A stretch of 64,000 nt of DNA. Origin: Streptomyces sp. DH12 (lineage in GTDB: Bacteria > Actinomycetota > Actinomycetes > Streptomycetales > Streptomycetaceae). Under the pieces are notes generated by a model. It had not been told where the DNA came from. It searched no databases and was given only the letters and a program-made list of their open reading frames with translations. The DNA lies in the NCBI RefSeq assembly GCF_020873895.1, contig NZ_JAHWGT010000003.1, forward strand, positions 218,473 through 282,472, read 5' to 3'. Shown piece by piece: positions 1-9,426 of this stretch. Numbering within the stretch: position 1 is the first letter of the stretch; each line of letters starts with the position of its first letter. Position numbers and translations under genes: made by a program.

Positions 1-408
1 GCCGACGGGGGCCGGGCCGTCGCCGTCTGGACCACCCCCGACGGGGACCCGTCGCCCGCCTTCACCGAGCTGGGCCCCCTGCTCGGCGACCTCGCCGGCG
101 ACCGGGCGGCCGCCCACGAGTCCGCGGAGCGGGCCGTCGCGCCGCACCGGCCGCGCGAGCCGGCCTGGTTCCTCGACACGGTGGCGGTGGCCCCCGAGGC
201 CCAGGGGCGGGGACTCGGCAGCGCGGTGCTGGCCCCCGGCATCGAGGCGGCCGCACGGGCCGGACACCCGGTGTTCCTGGAGACCTCCAGCGAGCGGAAC
301 GTGTCCTTCTACGAGCGCCTCGGCTTCAGGGTCACGGCGGACATCGTCCTCCCCGACGCCGGCCCCCGCACCTGGTGCATGCGCCGGGACCCCCGCCCGA
401 CCCGTTGA
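1..408 (+). CDS. GNAT family N-acetyltransferase (5' truncated by window edge)
   Basis: Only the C-terminal 135 codons are present; the reading frame is open from base 1, so the start lies outside the window. The acetyl-CoA binding motif A is clear (VAVAPEAQGRGLGSAVL, with the Q/R-x-x-G-x-G core), followed by the family's closing segment ERNVSFYERLGFRV. It should transfer an acetyl group from acetyl-CoA to an amine, but nothing here shows the substrate. The next gene is 111 bases downstream on the same strand. The family call is firm; the function is open. Confidence 0.85.
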   Translation, partial: ADGGRAVAVWTTPDGDPSPAFTELGPLLGDLAGDRAAAHESAERAVAPHRPREPAWFLDTVAVAPEAQGRGLGSAVLAPGIEAAARAGHPVFLETSSERNVSFYERLGFRVTADIVLPDAGPRTWCMRRDPRPTR

Positions 409-519
409 CCGTCGACCTCACGCCCCGGCGCGGCCCTCCTACACCAGGCCCGGCCCGGGACGCGTCCGCCGGACCGTCCAGCAGCGATGAGTTCGGGCAG
501 CGGATCGGGTCTGCCCTGT

Positions 520-1137
520 ATGACGCGCACCATCGCCGACATCTCCGTCTCTCTCGACGGCTTCGTCACCGGACCCGACCCCGGCCCGGACAACGGTCTG
601 GGCACCGGTGGCGAGGCCCTGCACACCTGGGCGTTCTCCGACGACCCCGACGACCGCCGGGTCCTGCGCGAGGGGACCGCCCGCTCGGGCGCCGTCGTCC
701 TCGGCCGCCGCCTCTTCGACGTGGTCGACGGACCGGAGGGCTGGGACGACACCTGCGGCTACGGCGCCGGCGAGGTCGGCAGGCCCGCGTTCGTCGTCGT
801 GACGAGCGTGCCGCCGGATTCGGTGCGGACCACCGGCCTCGACTGGACGTTCGTCACGACCGGTCTGCCCGACGCGGTCGCCGCCGCCCGCGAGCGAGCC
901 GAGGCGGCGTCGGCATCCGGCGGCAAGGACCTCGACGTCGTCCTCATGGGCGGCGGCGCCACGATCGCCTCGGCGCTCGACGCCGGGCTGGTCGACGTGC
1001 TGACGCTGCACCTCGCACCCGTCGTGCTGGGCGCCGGGACACCGCTGTTCACCGGCGGAGCGCCACGCACCCTGGTGCAGCGGGGCGTGCTCCCGACATC
1101 GACCGCGACCCACCTCACCTACGACCTCTCCCGGTGA
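520..1137 (+). CDS. Dihydrofolate reductase family protein (RibD C-terminal type)
   Basis: About 205 residues. The N-terminal MTRTIADISVSLDGFVTG is the usual opening of RibD-C/DHFR-like proteins, and the GGGATIASALDAGLVDVLTLHLAPVV stretch (read as GGGATIASAL then LAPVV) matches the family's nucleotide-binding and C-terminal part. These are NADPH-dependent reductases of unknown small substrates; true folate activity is not implied. I chose ATG 520 because the family starts right before the VSLDGF strand. An in-frame ATG at 487 would add 11 residues, and neither start has a strong ribosome site. The stop is 4 bases before the next gene, so the two are probably co-transcribed. Confidence 0.82.
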   Translation: MTRTIADISVSLDGFVTGPDPGPDNGLGTGGEALHTWAFSDDPDDRRVLREGTARSGAVVLGRRLFDVVDGPEGWDDTCGYGAGEVGRPAFVVVTSVPPDSVRTTGLDWTFVTTGLPDAVAAARERAEAASASGGKDLDVVLMGGGATIASALDAGLVDVLTLHLAPVVLGAGTPLFTGGAPRTLVQRGVLPTSTATHLTYDLSR

Positions 1138-1141
1138 TCCG

Positions 1142-1984
1142 ATGACCACTGTCCACGCCAACGGGACCGCCCTCGGCATCGAGTCGTTCGGTGCGGAGGA
1201 CGCGCCGCTCGTCCTGCTCGCGGGCGGGACGACGATGCTCTCCTGGCCCGACGCGCTGTGCGAGCGCCTCGCCGCCGGCGGACGCCGCGCGGTGCGCTAC
1301 GACCTGCGCGACAGCGGCGAGTCGACGACGGACGATCCGGGGTCGCCCGCCTACACCCTGCGCGACCTCGCCGCCGACGCGGCGGCCCTCGTCGACGCGC
1401 TCGGCGGGGGGCCCGCGCACCTCGCGGGGATCGGCGTCGGCGGGATGGTCGCCCAGGTGGCCGCGCTGGACCATCCGGGCGCGTTCTCGGCGCTCACCCT
1501 GGTCGGCACCCGCGCGGTGGCCCCCGGCCCGCCCGACGACGACCTCCCCGACCACGACCAGGCGACGATGGGCCGGCTGTTCACCCGTCCGCTGCCCGAC
1601 TGGGCCGACCGCGAGGCGGTCGCGGAGTTCGCCGCCGTCGGCGCGGAGATCCTCGGCGACGACCCCGCCGCCGCGCGCGCGGTCGCCGCGCGCGTCTGGG
1701 ACCGCACACCCGGCACGTCGCCACCGGTCCAGACGGCCAACCAGCTGGGCATGGTCTTCTCCCGCCTCGACTGCGCACCCCGCTGGCGCGAGCGCCTGCC
1801 CGGGATCGAGGTCCCCGCGCTCGTGGTGCACGGCCGCCGCGACCCGTTCTTCCCCGTCGGCAACGGCGAGGCGATCGCGCGCGCGATCCCCGGGGCACGG
1901 CTGCTCGTCCTGGAGGAGGCCGCCACGGCGATCCCCGACGCGGCGGTCGGCGAGGTCGCCGAGGCGATGCTCACGCTCGGGTAG
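1142..1984 (+). CDS. Alpha/beta fold hydrolase
   Basis: 280 residues. The fold is shown by the strand and oxyanion region VLLAGGTTMLSW, the YDLRDSGEST turn and the late LVVHGRRDPFFPVGNGEAIA segment that carries the acid residue. The usual nucleophile elbow G-x-S-x-G is replaced by GIGVGG (about residues 97-102), so the expected serine is glycine/valine. It may therefore not be a classical serine hydrolase, or it may resemble the non-hydrolytic members of the fold. It follows the DHFR-like gene by 4 bases and is likely translated from the same message. The substrate is unknown. Confidence 0.8.
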   Translation: MTTVHANGTALGIESFGAEDAPLVLLAGGTTMLSWPDALCERLAAGGRRAVRYDLRDSGESTTDDPGSPAYTLRDLAADAAALVDALGGGPAHLAGIGVGGMVAQVAALDHPGAFSALTLVGTRAVAPGPPDDDLPDHDQATMGRLFTRPLPDWADREAVAEFAAVGAEILGDDPAAARAVAARVWDRTPGTSPPVQTANQLGMVFSRLDCAPRWRERLPGIEVPALVVHGRRDPFFPVGNGEAIARAIPGARLLVLEEAATAIPDAAVGEVAEAMLTLG

Positions 1985-2150
1985 GTGACGGCGGGCGCCG
2001 CGCGGGCCCGGCCTCCGCGCGGCAGCGGACGTGGCGGACCCGACCGGGCCGACCGCCCGGCGCCCGGCGGCGGCCGGAGCCCGACGGCGGCCGGAGGCCG
2101 AGCCCGGCCGGACGACCGGCCGGTCGTCCGGGCCGGTCGGCCGGTACGGG

Positions 2151-3224
2151 TCAGGAGGCCGCGTACCCCGTCACCGGATAGTGGTCGGAGAGGTTGGTGT
2201 ACGTGTACGCGCGGCCCCAACTCGACACCGTCCACGGCGCGCTGCGCTCCGCGAGGACGTGGTTCGTCCACCCCGCCGGACGGGCGTGGCCCGCCCGGTG
2301 CAGGACGTGGTCGAGGTCCTCGCGCGGGTCGTCCGGGTAGCGCTCCGCCGCGATGGAGTTCTCCGCCGTGTCGAACGAGTACGGGTGCCCCGTGCGGGCG
2401 TCCGCGCCCGCCAGTCCGGCGTCGGCGAGCATCGTCGCGTACTCCGGCGTCCGCGTGTCGACGTTCAGGTCGCCCGCCACGACGACCTGCTCGGAGGCCG
2501 GGATCGCCTTCGCGTCCAGGAAGGCGTCCATCGCCTTGAACTGCCGCGAGCGCACCCGGGCCGCCTCGCCCGCCGCGCAGCCGGGATCCGTCGACTGGGC
2601 GTGCGTGCCGACGACGTGGACGCGCGAGCCGCCGACGTCGAGGACCACGTAGACGAAGCCCTTGTTGGAGTACCAGTCCGCGCCGCACGCGTCCTTGTAG
2701 ACGTACTGCTCCTTGCGGACGATCGGCCACTTGCTGAGCACCGCCACCCCGCCGTCCTCCGGCGTGGTCGACGAGTACGAGCCGCCCGTCGCGTCCCACC
2801 CGGAGGTGCCCCGGCCCATGACGGGCGTCTGGTGCGGGTACTGCGCGGAGGCGTCGCGGCGCAGCGCGTCCGACGAGGTGTTGTCGAACGCCTCCTGGAC
2901 GACGACCACGTCGTTGCCCTGGAAGAACGGTGCCGCCGGTATGGCCTTGGCCCGGTGGTCCTGCCCCCAGTTGGGGTACAGGGCCCGGTTGAAGAGGAAG
3001 GCGTTGTACGTGAGGACCTTGAGGCGCGGCGTCGCCTCGGGAGCGGCGGCCGCCTGCGGGGCCGCGGCGGTCAGCGACAGCGCGGCGAGCGCGGCGGAGA
3101 CCGCGCCCGCCAGGACGGCGCGCGGCGCGCGGCGCGGAGCGGGACGCGCGACGGGCGGGCCGGCGGGGCGCGGCGCGGACGCACGGGCGGGGCGCGGCAC
3201 GGAGGGGTGGGCGGGACGCGGCAC
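2151..3224 (-). CDS. Secreted sphingomyelinase-type phosphodiesterase (endonuclease/exonuclease/phosphatase fold)
   Basis: An Arg/Pro-rich N-terminus and a hydrophobic core (VLAGAVSAALAALSLTAAA) ending in AAAAPEA form a signal peptide. The mature domain has the DNase I-like metal phosphodiesterase motifs: LTYNAFLF near its start, VVVVQEAFDN with the metal-binding Glu, VVGTHAQS, VVAGDLNVD and the terminal SDHYPVTG. The LDHVLHRAG and length fit bacterial neutral sphingomyelinases, which cleave sphingomyelin to phosphocholine and ceramide outside the cell; other phosphodiester substrates are possible. GTG 3224 follows a GGGAG site by 5 bases. GTG 3266 and ATG 3464 are in-frame alternatives that would only lengthen a low-complexity head. 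Divergent from the MpaB-like gene. Confidence 0.8.
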   Translation of the reverse strand: MPRPAHPSVPRPARASAPRPAGPPVARPAPRRAPRAVLAGAVSAALAALSLTAAAPQAAAAPEATPRLKVLTYNAFLFNRALYPNWGQDHRAKAIPAAPFFQGNDVVVVQEAFDNTSSDALRRDASAQYPHQTPVMGRGTSGWDATGGSYSSTTPEDGGVAVLSKWPIVRKEQYVYKDACGADWYSNKGFVYVVLDVGGSRVHVVGTHAQSTDPGCAAGEAARVRSRQFKAMDAFLDAKAIPASEQVVVAGDLNVDTRTPEYATMLADAGLAGADARTGHPYSFDTAENSIAAERYPDDPREDLDHVLHRAGHARPAGWTNHVLAERSAPWTVSSWGRAYTYTNLSDHYPVTGYAAS

Positions 3225-3445
3225 GGGGACTCCCGGAGGGCGTGGGGGCGGGTCTCGGCGCGGCACATCAAAGCAGCCGCGGTTACCCTCCGGTAGATCC
3301 CGGGTGGAGGAGATCTTGCGGAGACCCGGCGGGCCGGAGAACCCTCCCGTCCGGGGCCACCGGGGCCCCGGAACCGCTCCTACCGCCACCGCTCGCATAC
3401 TGGAGGTCCACCCGGCGGACACCGAACGGACCTGGAGCGACACCC

Positions 3446-4351
3446 ATGACGAGACCCCCCGCACCCCCGCAGCCGCCGCCCCCGGGCGGGGTCCTGTGGA
3501 GCCTCGCGGGGGACGTCAGGGGCCTGCTCATGCTGCCCGCCGCCCTCGCCCTCCAGGTCGCCCACCCGGCCGTCGGCGCCGGCGTCGACGAGCACTCCGT
3601 GTTCCGCACCGACCCCTGGGGCCGAGGGGAGCGCTCCCTGCGCTCGCTCCAGCTGTGGGTGTACGGCGGGGAGGCCGCCGCGGAGGAGGGGCGCCGCCTG
3701 CGCCGGCTGCACTCGGCGATCTCGGGCACGGACACCCGCGGCCGCCCGTACCACGCGCTGCGGCCCGAGACCTACGCCTGGGTCCACGCCACCGGCTTCC
3801 CCGTCCAGCACCACGCCCTGCGCTACCTGGTGCGGCCCATGACCCCCCGGCAGGAGCGGCAGCTGTACGCCGAGTGGCTGCGGGTGGGGCGGATCCTCGG
3901 CATCCGCGACCGCGACATGCCGCAGACCGTCGAGGAGTTCTGGCCGTACTACCGCCGGATGCTCGCCGAGGAGGTCGAGTGCACCGCCGTCGTGCGTGAC
4001 CTGGTGGCCACCGGCGACCCGCTCCCGCCGCCCGACCGCGGGCCCCTGCCGCTGCGGCTGCTCCTGCGCGCCCTGTGGCCCCTGGTGTGGCCGCCCCTCG
4101 CCCGCTTCCGCGCCTTCGTCACCGTCGGGTTCCTGCCGCCCGAGGCGCGCGCGGCGATCGGCCTGGAGTGGTCGGAGGCCCAGGAGCGGCGGCTGCGCCG
4201 CTTCTCCCGGGTCGTGCGGGCGGTGGTGCCCGCACTCCCCGAGCGGCTGCGCTACCTGCCGCTCGCCCGCCGGGCCCACCGCGCCCACCGGCGCCGCCGG
4301 CCCGCCGGCCCGCCGGTTCCGCTCACCGCGGCAGACCGCCCCGCGCGATGA
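3446..4351 (+). CDS. Oxygenase MpaB family protein (DUF2236)
   Basis: 301 residues. The pattern of an N-terminal helix with [16 protein letters not shown], then [14 protein letters not shown] and [12 protein letters not shown], is typical of the DUF2236/MpaB group, heme-type oxygenases related to latex-clearing protein. Conserved histidines near the N-terminus and around [11 protein letters not shown] are candidate heme ligands; that assignment is inference. ATG 3446 has GGAGCGA 5-9 bases upstream; the open frame runs further 5' to 3242, but that part is the divergent promoter region. The 3' end overlaps the convergent GH1 gene by 29 bases, so no separate terminator fits between them. Confidence 0.85.
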   Translation: MTRPPAPPQPPPPGGVLWSLAGDVRGLLMLPAALALQVAHPAVGAGVDEHSVFRTDPWGRGERSLRSLQLWVYGGEAAAEEGRRLRRLHSAISGTDTRGRPYHALRPETYAWVHATGFPVQHHALRYLVRPMTPRQERQLYAEWLRVGRILGIRDRDMPQTVEEFWPYYRRMLAEEVECTAVVRDLVATGDPLPPPDRGPLPLRLLLRALWPLVWPPLARFRAFVTVGFLPPEARAAIGLEWSEAQERRLRRFSRVVRAVVPALPERLRYLPLARRAHRAHRRRRPAGPPVPLTAADRPAR

Positions 4352-5723
4352 CGTCCCGGTACCAGCGGGCGCTGTCCTTCGGCGTGCGCCGCTGCGACGC
4401 GAAGTCGACGTGGACGATGCCGAACCGCTTTCCGTACCCGTACGCCCACTCGAAGTTGTCCAGCAGCGACCACAGGAAGTACCCGCGCACGTCGACGCCG
4501 TCCGCGAGCGCCCGGTGCACGGCCGCCAGGTGCTGGTGCAGGTAGGCCACCCGCTCGGGGTCGTGGACCTGGCCCGACGGGTCGGCGTAGTCGTCGTACG
4601 CCGCGCCGTTCTCGGTGACCATCAGCGGGACGTGCGGGAGCTCGTCGCGCAGCCGCGTCAGCAGCTCGTGCAGCCCGTCCGCGTCCACCGGCCAGTCCAT
4701 GGCCGTGCGCGGTCCCGGCGCGGGTTCGAACCGCACGTGCCGCTCCGCGCCCGGCCAGGGCGAGGGGCCCTCGTGGGTGCCGGCCGCGACGACCGTGGGG
4801 GAGTAGTAGTTGATGCCCAGCGAGTCGACCGGCGCCGACGCCACCGCCAGGTCGCCGTCCCGGACGAACGACCAGTCCGTCAGCTCCGCGGTGTCCGCGA
4901 CCAGGTCCTCGGGCAGCCGGCCGTGGAACACCGGGTCCAGGAAGACGCGGTTGCCGAGCGCGTCGACGCGGCGGACCGCGTCCCGGTCCGCCGCCGACCC
5001 GGTCAGCGGCCGCACCGCGTGCAGGTTCAGCGTCAGCGACACCTCGGTCGACGCGGGCAGCGCCGCCCGCAGCGCCGCCACGGCGAGCCCGTGCGCCAGG
5101 TTGAAGTGGTGGGCGGCCCGCAGGGACGCGGCCGGGTCGGTACGGCCCGGGGCGTGCACGCCGGAGGCGTAGCCGAGGAACGCGGCGCACCACGGCTCGT
5201 TCAGCGTCGTCCAGGTGGCGACCCGGTCACCGAGGGCGCCGGCCACGAGTGAGGCGTACTCGCCGAACCGCTCGGCGGTCTCCCGGTGCGGCCAGCCGCC
5301 GGCGTCCTCCAACTCCTGCGGCAGGTCCCAGTGGTACAGCGTGGCGACGGGCCGGATGCCCGCCGCGCGCAGCTCGTCGACGAGCCGCCGGTAGAAGTCG
5401 AGGCCCTTCTGGGCGGCCGGTCCCCGCCCGGTGGGCTGCACCCGGGGCCAGGCGACGGAGAACCGGTAGTCGGTGACGCCGAGGTCGCGCATGAGGGCGA
5501 CGTCCTCGGCCATCCGGTGGTAGTGGTCGGCGGCGATGTCCCCGGTGTCGCCGTTGCGGACCTTGCCGGGGGTGCGGCTGAAGGTGTCCCAGATGGACGG
5601 GGTGCGGCCGTCCTCGGCCGCGGCGCCCTCGATCTGGTAGGCGGCGGTGGCCGTGCCCCAGCGGAACCCGGTGGGGAAGGCGGGCCCCGTCAGCGGGCGG
5701 GGCCGAGCGTCGACAGCGGTCAT
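4323..5723 (-). CDS. GH1 family beta-glucosidase
   Basis: 466 residues, normal for cytoplasmic GH1. The family signatures are present: [15 protein letters not shown] at residues 20-34, the acid/base glutamate in TLNEP (E176), NYYSP near 305 and the nucleophile in VTENG (E371). It hydrolyses terminal beta-linked glucose from short oligosaccharides in the cytoplasm. It is the last gene of the unit binding protein-permease-permease-glucosidase, and the secreted GH81 endo-1,3-glucanase lies at the other end of the locus. The likely substrates are therefore laminari-oligosaccharides imported by the transporter. The gap to the upstream permease is 120 bases. Confidence 0.93.
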   Translation of the reverse strand: MTAVDARPRPLTGPAFPTGFRWGTATAAYQIEGAAAEDGRTPSIWDTFSRTPGKVRNGDTGDIAADHYHRMAEDVALMRDLGVTDYRFSVAWPRVQPTGRGPAAQKGLDFYRRLVDELRAAGIRPVATLYHWDLPQELEDAGGWPHRETAERFGEYASLVAGALGDRVATWTTLNEPWCAAFLGYASGVHAPGRTDPAASLRAAHHFNLAHGLAVAALRAALPASTEVSLTLNLHAVRPLTGSAADRDAVRRVDALGNRVFLDPVFHGRLPEDLVADTAELTDWSFVRDGDLAVASAPVDSLGINYYSPTVVAAGTHEGPSPWPGAERHVRFEPAPGPRTAMDWPVDADGLHELLTRLRDELPHVPLMVTENGAAYDDYADPSGQVHDPERVAYLHQHLAAVHRALADGVDVRGYFLWSLLDNFEWAYGYGKRFGIVHVDFASQRRTPKDSARWYRDVIARGGLPR

Positions 5724-5843
5724 GAGGGGGGAACTCCCGGAGGTGGTGTGAGGTGGGCGCCGGCGGAGCGGCGGAGTGCGGGCCGGGCGGGGCGCGGGGC
5801 GGTGTACGGGCCGGCTGTGCGGGGCGTACGGGCCGGGCGCGGG

Positions 5844-6680
5844 TCAGCCCTTGACCGCGCCCTGCATGATGCCGCCGACGATCTGTCGGCCCAGCAGGCC
5901 GAAGACGAGCAGCACGGGCAGCGTGCCGAGCAGCGTGCCCGCCATGATCACGGACTGGTCGTGGACGTAGCCGCCGCCGAGTTGGCGCAGCGCGACCTGG
6001 ACGGTCGGGTTCTGCGAGGAGAGCGCGATGATCGGCCAGAAGAAGTCGTTCCAGGCGGCCATGAAGGTCAGCAGGCCGAGGACGGCCATGCCGGGCCGGG
6101 CGATGGGCACCACGATCGACCAGAAGATCCGCGCGGTGGACGCCCCGTCGACGCGGGCCGCCTCGATCAGTTCGTCCGGCAGCGCCTGCACCAGGAACTG
6201 CCGCATGAAGAACACGCCGAACGCCGACACCAGGCCCGGCAGGATCACCGACTGGAGCTGGTTCACCCAGCCCAACTCGGCGACCAGCATGAACAGCGGG
6301 ATCACCCCGAGCTGCGGCGGGATCATCATCGTGCCGACGGTGACGGTCAGCAGGGCGCCCCGCCCGCGGAAGCGGAGCTTGGCGAAGGCGAAGCCGGCGA
6401 GCGTGCAGCACAGCACGGTGCCCACGGTGATGGACCCGGACACGACCAGTGAGTTGAGCAGGGCCGTGCCGATGTCCGCCTCCTCCAGCACCGCCCCGAG
6501 ATTGTGCAGCAGGTCGGGGCCGGGCAGCAGCGTGGGCGGCACCTGCGCCAGGTCGGCGTTGGACCGGCTGGCGGCGACGATGGTCCAGTAGAAGGGGAAG
6601 GCCGAGACGAGGACGGCGACGGTCAGGAGGGCGTACGCGACCTTGCCGCCGTGCAGCGTGCGCCCCGCGCGGGTGGTCAT
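5844..6680 (-). CDS. Carbohydrate ABC transporter permease (MalG-type)
   Basis: 278 residues with about six membrane segments, the first at residues 13-33. The EAA-type cytoplasmic loop is ELIEAARVDGASTARIFWSI (about residues 175-194), with the conserved EAA and G for docking to the ATPase. It forms the membrane channel with the neighbouring permease. Its start overlaps the upstream permease stop by 4 bases (ATGA), so the two are translated together. No ATPase gene is in the locus; in Streptomyces sugar systems the shared ATPase MsiK commonly serves, which is inference here. Confidence 0.93.
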   Translation of the reverse strand: MTTRAGRTLHGGKVAYALLTVAVLVSAFPFYWTIVAASRSNADLAQVPPTLLPGPDLLHNLGAVLEEADIGTALLNSLVVSGSITVGTVLCCTLAGFAFAKLRFRGRGALLTVTVGTMMIPPQLGVIPLFMLVAELGWVNQLQSVILPGLVSAFGVFFMRQFLVQALPDELIEAARVDGASTARIFWSIVVPIARPGMAVLGLLTFMAAWNDFFWPIIALSSQNPTVQVALRQLGGGYVHDQSVIMAGTLLGTLPVLLVFGLLGRQIVGGIMQGAVKG

Positions 6681-7648
6681 CGACGGGCCTCCTTGCGGGT
6701 GCGGCGGCGCGCGAGGAGGGCGTTGGCCCCCACGAGCACCACGATGAGCAGGAACATGACCCAGGCGATGGCCGCGGCCCGGCCCAGGTGGAAGAAGCCC
6801 CAGCCCTGCTCGTACATGTACAGGCCGAGCGTCTGGTACTGGTGCGAGATGCCGCCGGAGATCGAGCCCTCGTAGAGCAGCGGCTCACCGAACAGCTGGG
6901 TGGCGCCGATCGTCGACACGACGACCGTGAAGACGATGGTGGGCCGCAGCCCCGGCAGGGTGACGTGGAGGAACTGCCGCCACCGGGACGCCCCGTCCAT
7001 CTCCGCGGCCTCGTACAGCTCGCTGGGGATGGACTGCATGCCGGCCAGGTAGATCAGCGCGTTGTAGCCGGTCCACCGCCAGATCACGATGGTGGAGACC
7101 GCGATCTGTGAGGCGACCGTGCCGGTCTGCCAGTCGACCGGGCCGACGCCGACCAGTCCGAGGACGTAGTTGACCAGGCCGAAGTCCCGTCCAAAGAGCT
7201 GGGCGAAGACGAGGGTCGCCGCGGCGACGCTGGTGGCGTACGGGAGCAGCATCGCGGTGCGGAAGAAGGTCCGGCCGCGCAGCCGGTAGTTGAGCAGGTG
7301 CGCCAGGCCGAGCGCCATGACGAGCTGCGGCACGGTCGACAGCACGCCGATGGTGAAGGTGTTGCGCAGGGAGATCCAGAAGTACTCGTCGGTGAAGATC
7401 GCCGCGTAGTTGCCGAGGCCGCGCCACTCCATGTCGCCGGGGGTCTGCAGCTCCACCCGGTAGAGCGAGACGAACGCGGTGTAGAGCAGCGGGAAGAGGC
7501 CGAAGGCGGCGAAGAGGGTGAAGAACGGGGCGATGTAGGCGTACGGGGAGACGGTCCGCCACGCCCGCCGCACCGCCGAGGGGCGTGCGGCCCCGGCCGG
7601 CGGGGGTGTCGGAGGTGCGGCGGTACCCGCAGGGGCGGTGAGGGTCAC
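6677..7648 (-). CDS. Carbohydrate ABC transporter permease (MalF-type)
   Basis: 323 residues. A Pro/Ala-rich cytoplasmic head is followed by six membrane segments. The EAA loop is LYEAAEMDGASRWRQFLHVT (about residues 219-238). The head segment VSPYAYIAPFFTLFAAFGLFPLLYTAFVSLY is the standard first membrane span of MalF/UgpA-type permeases (read as YIAPFFTLFAAFGLFPLLY). It pairs with the MalG-type permease whose start overlaps its stop by four bases. A 198-base gap with no gene separates it from the binding protein upstream. Confidence 0.93.
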   Translation of the reverse strand: MTLTAPAGTAAPPTPPPAGAARPSAVRRAWRTVSPYAYIAPFFTLFAAFGLFPLLYTAFVSLYRVELQTPGDMEWRGLGNYAAIFTDEYFWISLRNTFTIGVLSTVPQLVMALGLAHLLNYRLRGRTFFRTAMLLPYATSVAAATLVFAQLFGRDFGLVNYVLGLVGVGPVDWQTGTVASQIAVSTIVIWRWTGYNALIYLAGMQSIPSELYEAAEMDGASRWRQFLHVTLPGLRPTIVFTVVVSTIGATQLFGEPLLYEGSISGGISHQYQTLGLYMYEQGWGFFHLGRAAAIAWVMFLLIVVLVGANALLARRRTRKEARR

Positions 7649-7846
7649 GGGGCGGCCCTTCGAAAGGAGCGGTCCTGGAGCGGTCGCGGTCTGAGGAGGA
7701 GCGGGGGAGGGCGGCAGGCGCGCAGGCGGTGCGGGCGGGGCGGTCCGGTGGGGGCGCCCCGCCCGCAGGGGGCCGTGGGCCCGCCGGTCCGCCCCGCCGG
7801 ACGGGCAGCGCCCGACGGGAGCGGGCGCTTCGGCGCCCCTGGAACG

Positions 7847-9151
7847 TCAGCCCATGACGTTGGCGACGCCCTTGCGCGCGTTCGCCCATGCCTTGTCGGG
7901 CGCCGTGCCCTTGCGCTCGACCTCGCTCAGGGCGTTGGTGATCTGGTCGGCGACGTTCTTGTCGTGCACGCCGAGGATCTGCACGGGCGCGGCCTTCGCG
8001 GCGTCACCGAAGATCCTGCCGATCGGGGCGCCGGAGAAGTACGGGTCCTTCGCGTCGGCGACCTTCGCGATGGCGCCGGTCGACGAGGGGAAGTTGCCCT
8101 GCTTGCGGAAGAGCTTGGCCTGCTGCTCGGGCGCCGTGAGCCACTTGATCAGCTCGTAGGCCTCCTTCTTGTGCGCGGCGGCGCGGGGCACGGTCAGGTA
8201 GGAGCCGCCCCAGTTGCCCGCGCCGCCGGGCAGCTTGGCGATGTCCCACTTGCCCTTGCCGGCGTCGCCGGCCTGGCCCTTGATGTAGCCGAGCATCCAG
8301 GCGGGGCAGGGGATGGTCGCGAAGGAGCCGGCGGCGAACGCCTGGTTCCACTGCGGCGACCACTGGTCGAGCTTGGCGCTCAGCCCGGCGCCGGCGGCCT
8401 CGGTGGCGGCGTCCCAGGCGGCCTTGACGGCCGGGTTCTCCTCGTAGACCAGCTTCCCGGAGGCGTCGTAGTACCGCTCCTCCTCCTGGCCGATCATGAT
8501 CGTGTAGAGGCTGCCCACGCTGTCGAGCCACGCGCTCCCGCGGGGCGCCTTGGCCTTGTACTGCTTGCCGAGCTCCAGGTACCCGTCCCAGGTGGCCCAC
8601 CTGCGGGCCAGCTCCTCGCGGTCGGTGGGCAGGCCGGCCTCGGCGAGCAGGTCGGTCCGGTAGCACATGGCCTCGGGGCCCACGTCGGTGCCGAGGCCGA
8701 GGACGCGGCCGTCCTTCGTGGTGGCCGCCGACCACTTGGCCTCGGCGAACTGGTCCTTGAGGTCGTTCGCGCCGTACTTGGCCAGGTCCTCGAACCGGTC
8801 CGCCTGCTGCTGCGTGACGGACGCGATGCGGCCGACCTCGACGCCCTGCACGTCGGCCAGCCCGCCGCCCCCCGCGAGGCGGGTCTGGAGGGACTTCCAG
8901 TAGTCCTGCTCGTCCTCCGTGTCGGTCTGCTTGATCGTCACCCCGGGGTGCAGCTTCTCGTACTCCGCGTACAGCCCGGCCTCCTTGTAGCCGAACGAGC
9001 CGAACAGGTCGACGGTCAGCGTGACCTTGCCGCCGGCGGCGTCGGACGCGCCGCCGGACCCGCCGGATCCGCAGGCGGCGAGCAGGGCCCCGGTCAGCGC
9101 GACCGCACCGAGTCGGACGGCGGCCCTTCTGGCGGCTCGGGCGATGGGCAT
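7847..9151 (-). CDS. Extracellular sugar-binding lipoprotein of ABC transporter
   Basis: 434 residues. The type II signal peptide ends in the lipobox LLAAC, with Cys27 as lipidation site, followed by a GSGGSGG linker. The mature part carries family-1 solute-binding features, such as YEKLHPGVTIKQ, TDLLAEAGLPTD and the C-terminal KDPYFSGAPIG. It captures oligosaccharides at the outer membrane face and feeds the two permeases encoded behind it. ATG 9151 is chosen because AAGGAGG sits 6 bases upstream; an in-frame codon at 9187 lacks this. The operator at 9225-9238 lies in its 5' region, so the LacI protein of this locus probably represses it. Confidence 0.92.
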   Translation of the reverse strand: MPIARAARRAAVRLGAVALTGALLAACGSGGSGGASDAAGGKVTLTVDLFGSFGYKEAGLYAEYEKLHPGVTIKQTDTEDEQDYWKSLQTRLAGGGGLADVQGVEVGRIASVTQQQADRFEDLAKYGANDLKDQFAEAKWSAATTKDGRVLGLGTDVGPEAMCYRTDLLAEAGLPTDREELARRWATWDGYLELGKQYKAKAPRGSAWLDSVGSLYTIMIGQEEERYYDASGKLVYEENPAVKAAWDAATEAAGAGLSAKLDQWSPQWNQAFAAGSFATIPCPAWMLGYIKGQAGDAGKGKWDIAKLPGGAGNWGGSYLTVPRAAAHKKEAYELIKWLTAPEQQAKLFRKQGNFPSSTGAIAKVADAKDPYFSGAPIGRIFGDAAKAAPVQILGVHDKNVADQITNALSEVERKGTAPDKAWANARKGVANVMG

Positions 9152-9224
9152 GGGAAGCCTCCTTGGCTTCGATCGAGCGGGAAACACCCACCGGAGCGAC
9201 CACGGGAACCGAGCACAGCGACCG

Positions 9225-9238
9225 TGAGAGCGCTCTCA
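9225..9238. promoter_or_regulatory. LacI-type operator 1 (binding-protein operon)
   Basis: The perfect 14-base palindrome TGAGAGCGCTCTCA lies 73 bases upstream of the binding-protein start. On the minus strand a possible -35 TTGACG (9276-9281) with a weak -10 (9252-9257, spacer 18) would place the operator just past the transcription start. The same word occurs before the GH81 gene and before the LacI gene. It differs at two positions from the CebR box TGGGAGCGCTCCCA known from Streptomyces cellobiose genes. Confidence 0.85.
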
Positions 9239-9336
9239 AGAAGGTGCAGGGAGCGTGCCCCGGCGGGCCGTCCCCCGTCAAGACTCGAACGCATAACGGC
9301 TGTGCTGTGCACCAACTCCGCACCGTGTTCCTTGTA

Positions 9337-9366
9337 TTGACAGCGATGTTTCAGGAGTTTTACGTT
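9337..9366 (+). promoter_or_regulatory. Sigma-70-like promoter of the GH81 glucanase
   Basis: TTGACA at 9337-9342 and TACGTT at 9361-9366 are separated by 18 bases, an unusually good consensus match in this GC-rich DNA. The operator at 9376-9389 starts 10 bases after the -10 box, so it covers the expected start point, where repressor binding would block initiation. Confidence 0.65.
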
Positions 9367-9375
9367 CCAGGCACT

Positions 9376-9389
9376 TGAGAGCGCTCTCG
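9376..9389. promoter_or_regulatory. LacI-type operator 2 (GH81 gene)
   Basis: TGAGAGCGCTCTCG matches operator 1 at 13 of 14 positions, 37 bases upstream of the GH81 start codon and directly behind its promoter. Confidence 0.82.
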
Positions 9390-9426
9390 AAGCGTTCTCC
9401 CGCCGCCCTCACTCGAGGTGACCCCC

